In this document: positions 62,691 to 64,000 of the stretch, in pieces
How the letters are laid out: every line of letters starts with the position of its first letter
Position numbering within the stretch: position 1 is the first letter of the stretch
Assembly: GCA_963678925.1 (NCBI GenBank)
Contig: OY787533.1
Location: forward strand, 3,100,001 to 3,164,000
Source: G963665925 sp963678925
GTDB taxonomy: Bacteria; Bacillota; Clostridia; Peptostreptococcales; Acidaminobacteraceae
Length of the DNA: 64,000 nucleotides
Reading direction: 5' to 3'
Position numbers and translations under genes: made by a program
The notes under the pieces: model-generated
Database searches by the model: none
Told to the model about the DNA's origin: nothing
Seen by the model: the letters and a program-made list of their open reading frames with translations, nothing else

Positions 62691-63281
62691 ATGAAGTTTA
62701 TACTCGTGAGACACGGGGAGACCGAATGGAATTCCACGGGTAAATTTGGCGGATTCGCTGATGTGCCCCTAAATGAAACCGGTCTTCATCAAGCGCAGTG
62801 TGCAGGTGAGAAATTGCGCAATGAATCAATTGATGCAGTGTATTGCAGCACATTGTCCCGTGCGGTTAAAACAGCAGATGAAATTCTGAAATATCATGAT
62901 TTACCCGTTACATACTGTGATTCAATTCGCGAGATGAATTTTGGGAAATGGGAAGGGCTGACCTACAAGGAGATTCATGCAATCTATCCTGTCGAGGCAC
63001 AGGCATGGATTGAAAATTATACGAATGTACCTTGTCTTGGCGGTGAGTCCCTAAAAATGTTCTATGAGCGCATTGCGAAGGCGTTTGAAGTCATTCGCAG
63101 TGAGGTGAAAGCCCATGATACAGTTCTCATTGTCGCACATTCAGGTGTTGTAAAAGGAATTTTGGCCCACGAAATCGTTGGGTCAGTAGAAGGTTTTTGG
63201 AAGTTCAAAGTTCAAAATGGAAGCATTGCCATTCTTGAATATGATCAGGACTTCCCAATTTTATGCGAGCTTAATGGTTAA
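62691..63281 (+). CDS. cobC: Alpha-ribazole phosphatase (histidine phosphatase family)
   Basis: 196 residues. LVRHGETEWNSTGKFGGFAD holds the phosphohistidine RHG; DAVYCSTLSRAVKTADE, EMNFGKWEGLTY and VAHSGVVKGIL complete the active site. Position between cobS and cbiA supports dephosphorylation of alpha-ribazole-5'-phosphate or of the cobalamin phosphate. ATG 62691 follows GAAGGTGG. Confidence 0.85.
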   Translation: MKFILVRHGETEWNSTGKFGGFADVPLNETGLHQAQCAGEKLRNESIDAVYCSTLSRAVKTADEILKYHDLPVTYCDSIREMNFGKWEGLTYKEIHAIYPVEAQAWIENYTNVPCLGGESLKMFYERIAKAFEVIRSEVKAHDTVLIVAHSGVVKGILAHEIVGSVEGFWKFKVQNGSIAILEYDQDFPILCELNG

Positions 63282-63293
63282 TGAGGTGATAAT

Positions 63294-64000
63294 ATGCAGC
63301 CGCGAATTGTGATAGCAGGCACCCATAGCGGTGCTGGAAAAACAACTCTGACAACGGGCGTACTGCGCGCGTTATACAATCGTGGACTTAAAGTTCAACC
63401 CTTTAAAAGCGGACCGGATTATATAGACCCGGCCTTCCATACCTTTGTAGCCGGCAGAAAGTCTAGAAATCTTGATGTCTGGATGCTTGGTGAGGCAAAG
63501 GTGCGCCAGCTGTTTGCTAAAAATGCAGCTGATGCGGATATCTCCGTTATTGAAGGGGTGATGGGTCTCTACGATGGTCTGGGAACGAAAAAGGACAGTG
63601 GCAGCACGGCGCACCTGTCAAAGGTTCTAGATGCACCTGTCATTCTGGTTGTCGATGCACGAGGCATGTCTGCCAGTGCCGCAGCCATGGTCACAGGTTA
63701 TGTGAAGTACGATGAAGATGTCAGAATTTCTGGCGTTATTCTTAACAATATCCATGGAGACAAACATTACAATCTTTTAAGAGAAGCCATTGAGCGCGAC
63801 ACGGATATTCCGTGTGTCGGTTATCTGAATACCAATAAGGCCATTTCCCTTGAAAGCAGGCATTTGGGTCTGGTACCTTCTGTTGAGGTAGAAGCGCTTG
63901 GTGAGAAATTGGATGAGGTAGGCCGCATGGTGGCGGAAACCGTGGATATTGACAAGATTCTTGAAATAGCCCATGGTGCGAAATCCTTTGAAGAGACCTA
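63294..64000 (+). CDS. cbiA: CbiA/CobB cobyrinate a,c-diamide synthase (cut by the window end)
   Basis: ATG 63294 follows GAGGTG. The 235 visible residues are the ATP-binding half: IAGTHSGAGKTTLTTGVLRA (P-loop), PFKSGPDYIDPAFHT and VIEGVMGLYDG. The family uses glutamine and ATP to amidate the a and c side chains. The glutaminase half lies beyond the window. An upstream step placed after cobU-cobS-cobC suggests a longer cob operon to the right. Confidence 0.93.
   Translation, partial: MQPRIVIAGTHSGAGKTTLTTGVLRALYNRGLKVQPFKSGPDYIDPAFHTFVAGRKSRNLDVWMLGEAKVRQLFAKNAADADISVIEGVMGLYDGLGTKKDSGSTAHLSKVLDAPVILVVDARGMSASAAAMVTGYVKYDEDVRISGVILNNIHGDKHYNLLREAIERDTDIPCVGYLNTNKAISLESRHLGLVPSVEVEALGEKLDEVGRMVAETVDIDKILEIAHGAKSFEET

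Overview
The window looks like a chromosomal segment from an anaerobic, low-to-moderate GC Firmicute of the class Clostridia. The evidence is AGGAGG/GGTGG-type ribosome binding sites with ATG, GTG and TTG starts, compact co-directional operons, Firmicutes-type families (GlpP, YhaO/YhaN, DUF1667, a DUF3298 lipoprotein, a large FtsA-like ATPase) and a Gram-positive-type Pel locus. A Fusibacter/Acidaminobacter-like relative is a guess from gene content only. No rRNA, tRNA, CRISPR array, prophage or intact insertion sequence was seen.

Layout. 0-9 kb: housekeeping and signalling genes: the tail of an HD-GYP protein, a LysM-G5-M23 cell wall hydrolase, a Nudix hydrolase, an AraC-family pseudogene with its middle deleted, gluQ, mnmA, a DEDDh exonuclease, a membrane PAS-GGDEF-EAL protein, a free-Met-sulfoxide reductase and an RluA-type pseudouridine synthase. 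9-18 kb: two uncharacterised small proteins and a three-gene operon built around a 1626-residue fusion (HD, helical repeats, NMN-adenylyltransferase-like, GNAT-like, phosphoribosyltransferase-like), followed by an LDH/MDH-like protein and a flavodoxin-fold protein. 17.9-18.6 kb: a promoter, a possible 32-residue peptide, a 65-bp near-perfect hairpin and four and a half 56-bp hairpin-forming tandem repeats. 18.6-32 kb: a pseudokinase-like membrane protein, YhaO/YhaN, a 50-residue membrane peptide, a CDF transporter, a B3/B4 protein, a Cache histidine kinase, a phosphohexomutase, a dipeptidase, an HD protein and a deoxyinosine glycosylase. 32-35 kb: a DUF3298 lipoprotein and a MATE exporter.

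35-43 kb is a complete glycerol module: glpP, two small membrane proteins that replace GlpF, glpK, a GlpA-like and a GlpB-like flavoprotein, a DUF1667 protein and, last, a sigma-54 enhancer-binding protein. A consensus sigma-54 promoter (-24 TGGCACG, 4 bases, -12 TTGCT) with a large palindrome about 80 bases upstream lies directly before glpP. The operon therefore looks sigma-54 controlled by its own last gene, with GlpP adding antitermination. This is the clearest regulatory inference in the window.

43-53 kb, minus strand, is a Pel-type exopolysaccharide locus: CotH-like lipoprotein, VTC-domain protein, DUF4956 membrane protein, PelD-like c-di-GMP receptor (RSVD at the I-site position), PelE-like, PelF, PelG and a degenerate-PP2C protein with an external LysM-like tail. 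No PelA hydrolase/deacetylase and no PelB/PelC are present. The GGDEF-EAL protein at 5.7 kb could feed this receptor.

53-64 kb: pepF, a secreted GH18-like protein, a Xaa-Pro aminopeptidase, nth, a 700-residue FtsA-like ATPase with a beta-grasp-like tail, a DUF2225 protein, and a late cobalamin module (cobU, cobS, cobC, cbiA) that starts inside the DUF2225 gene and runs off the window end.
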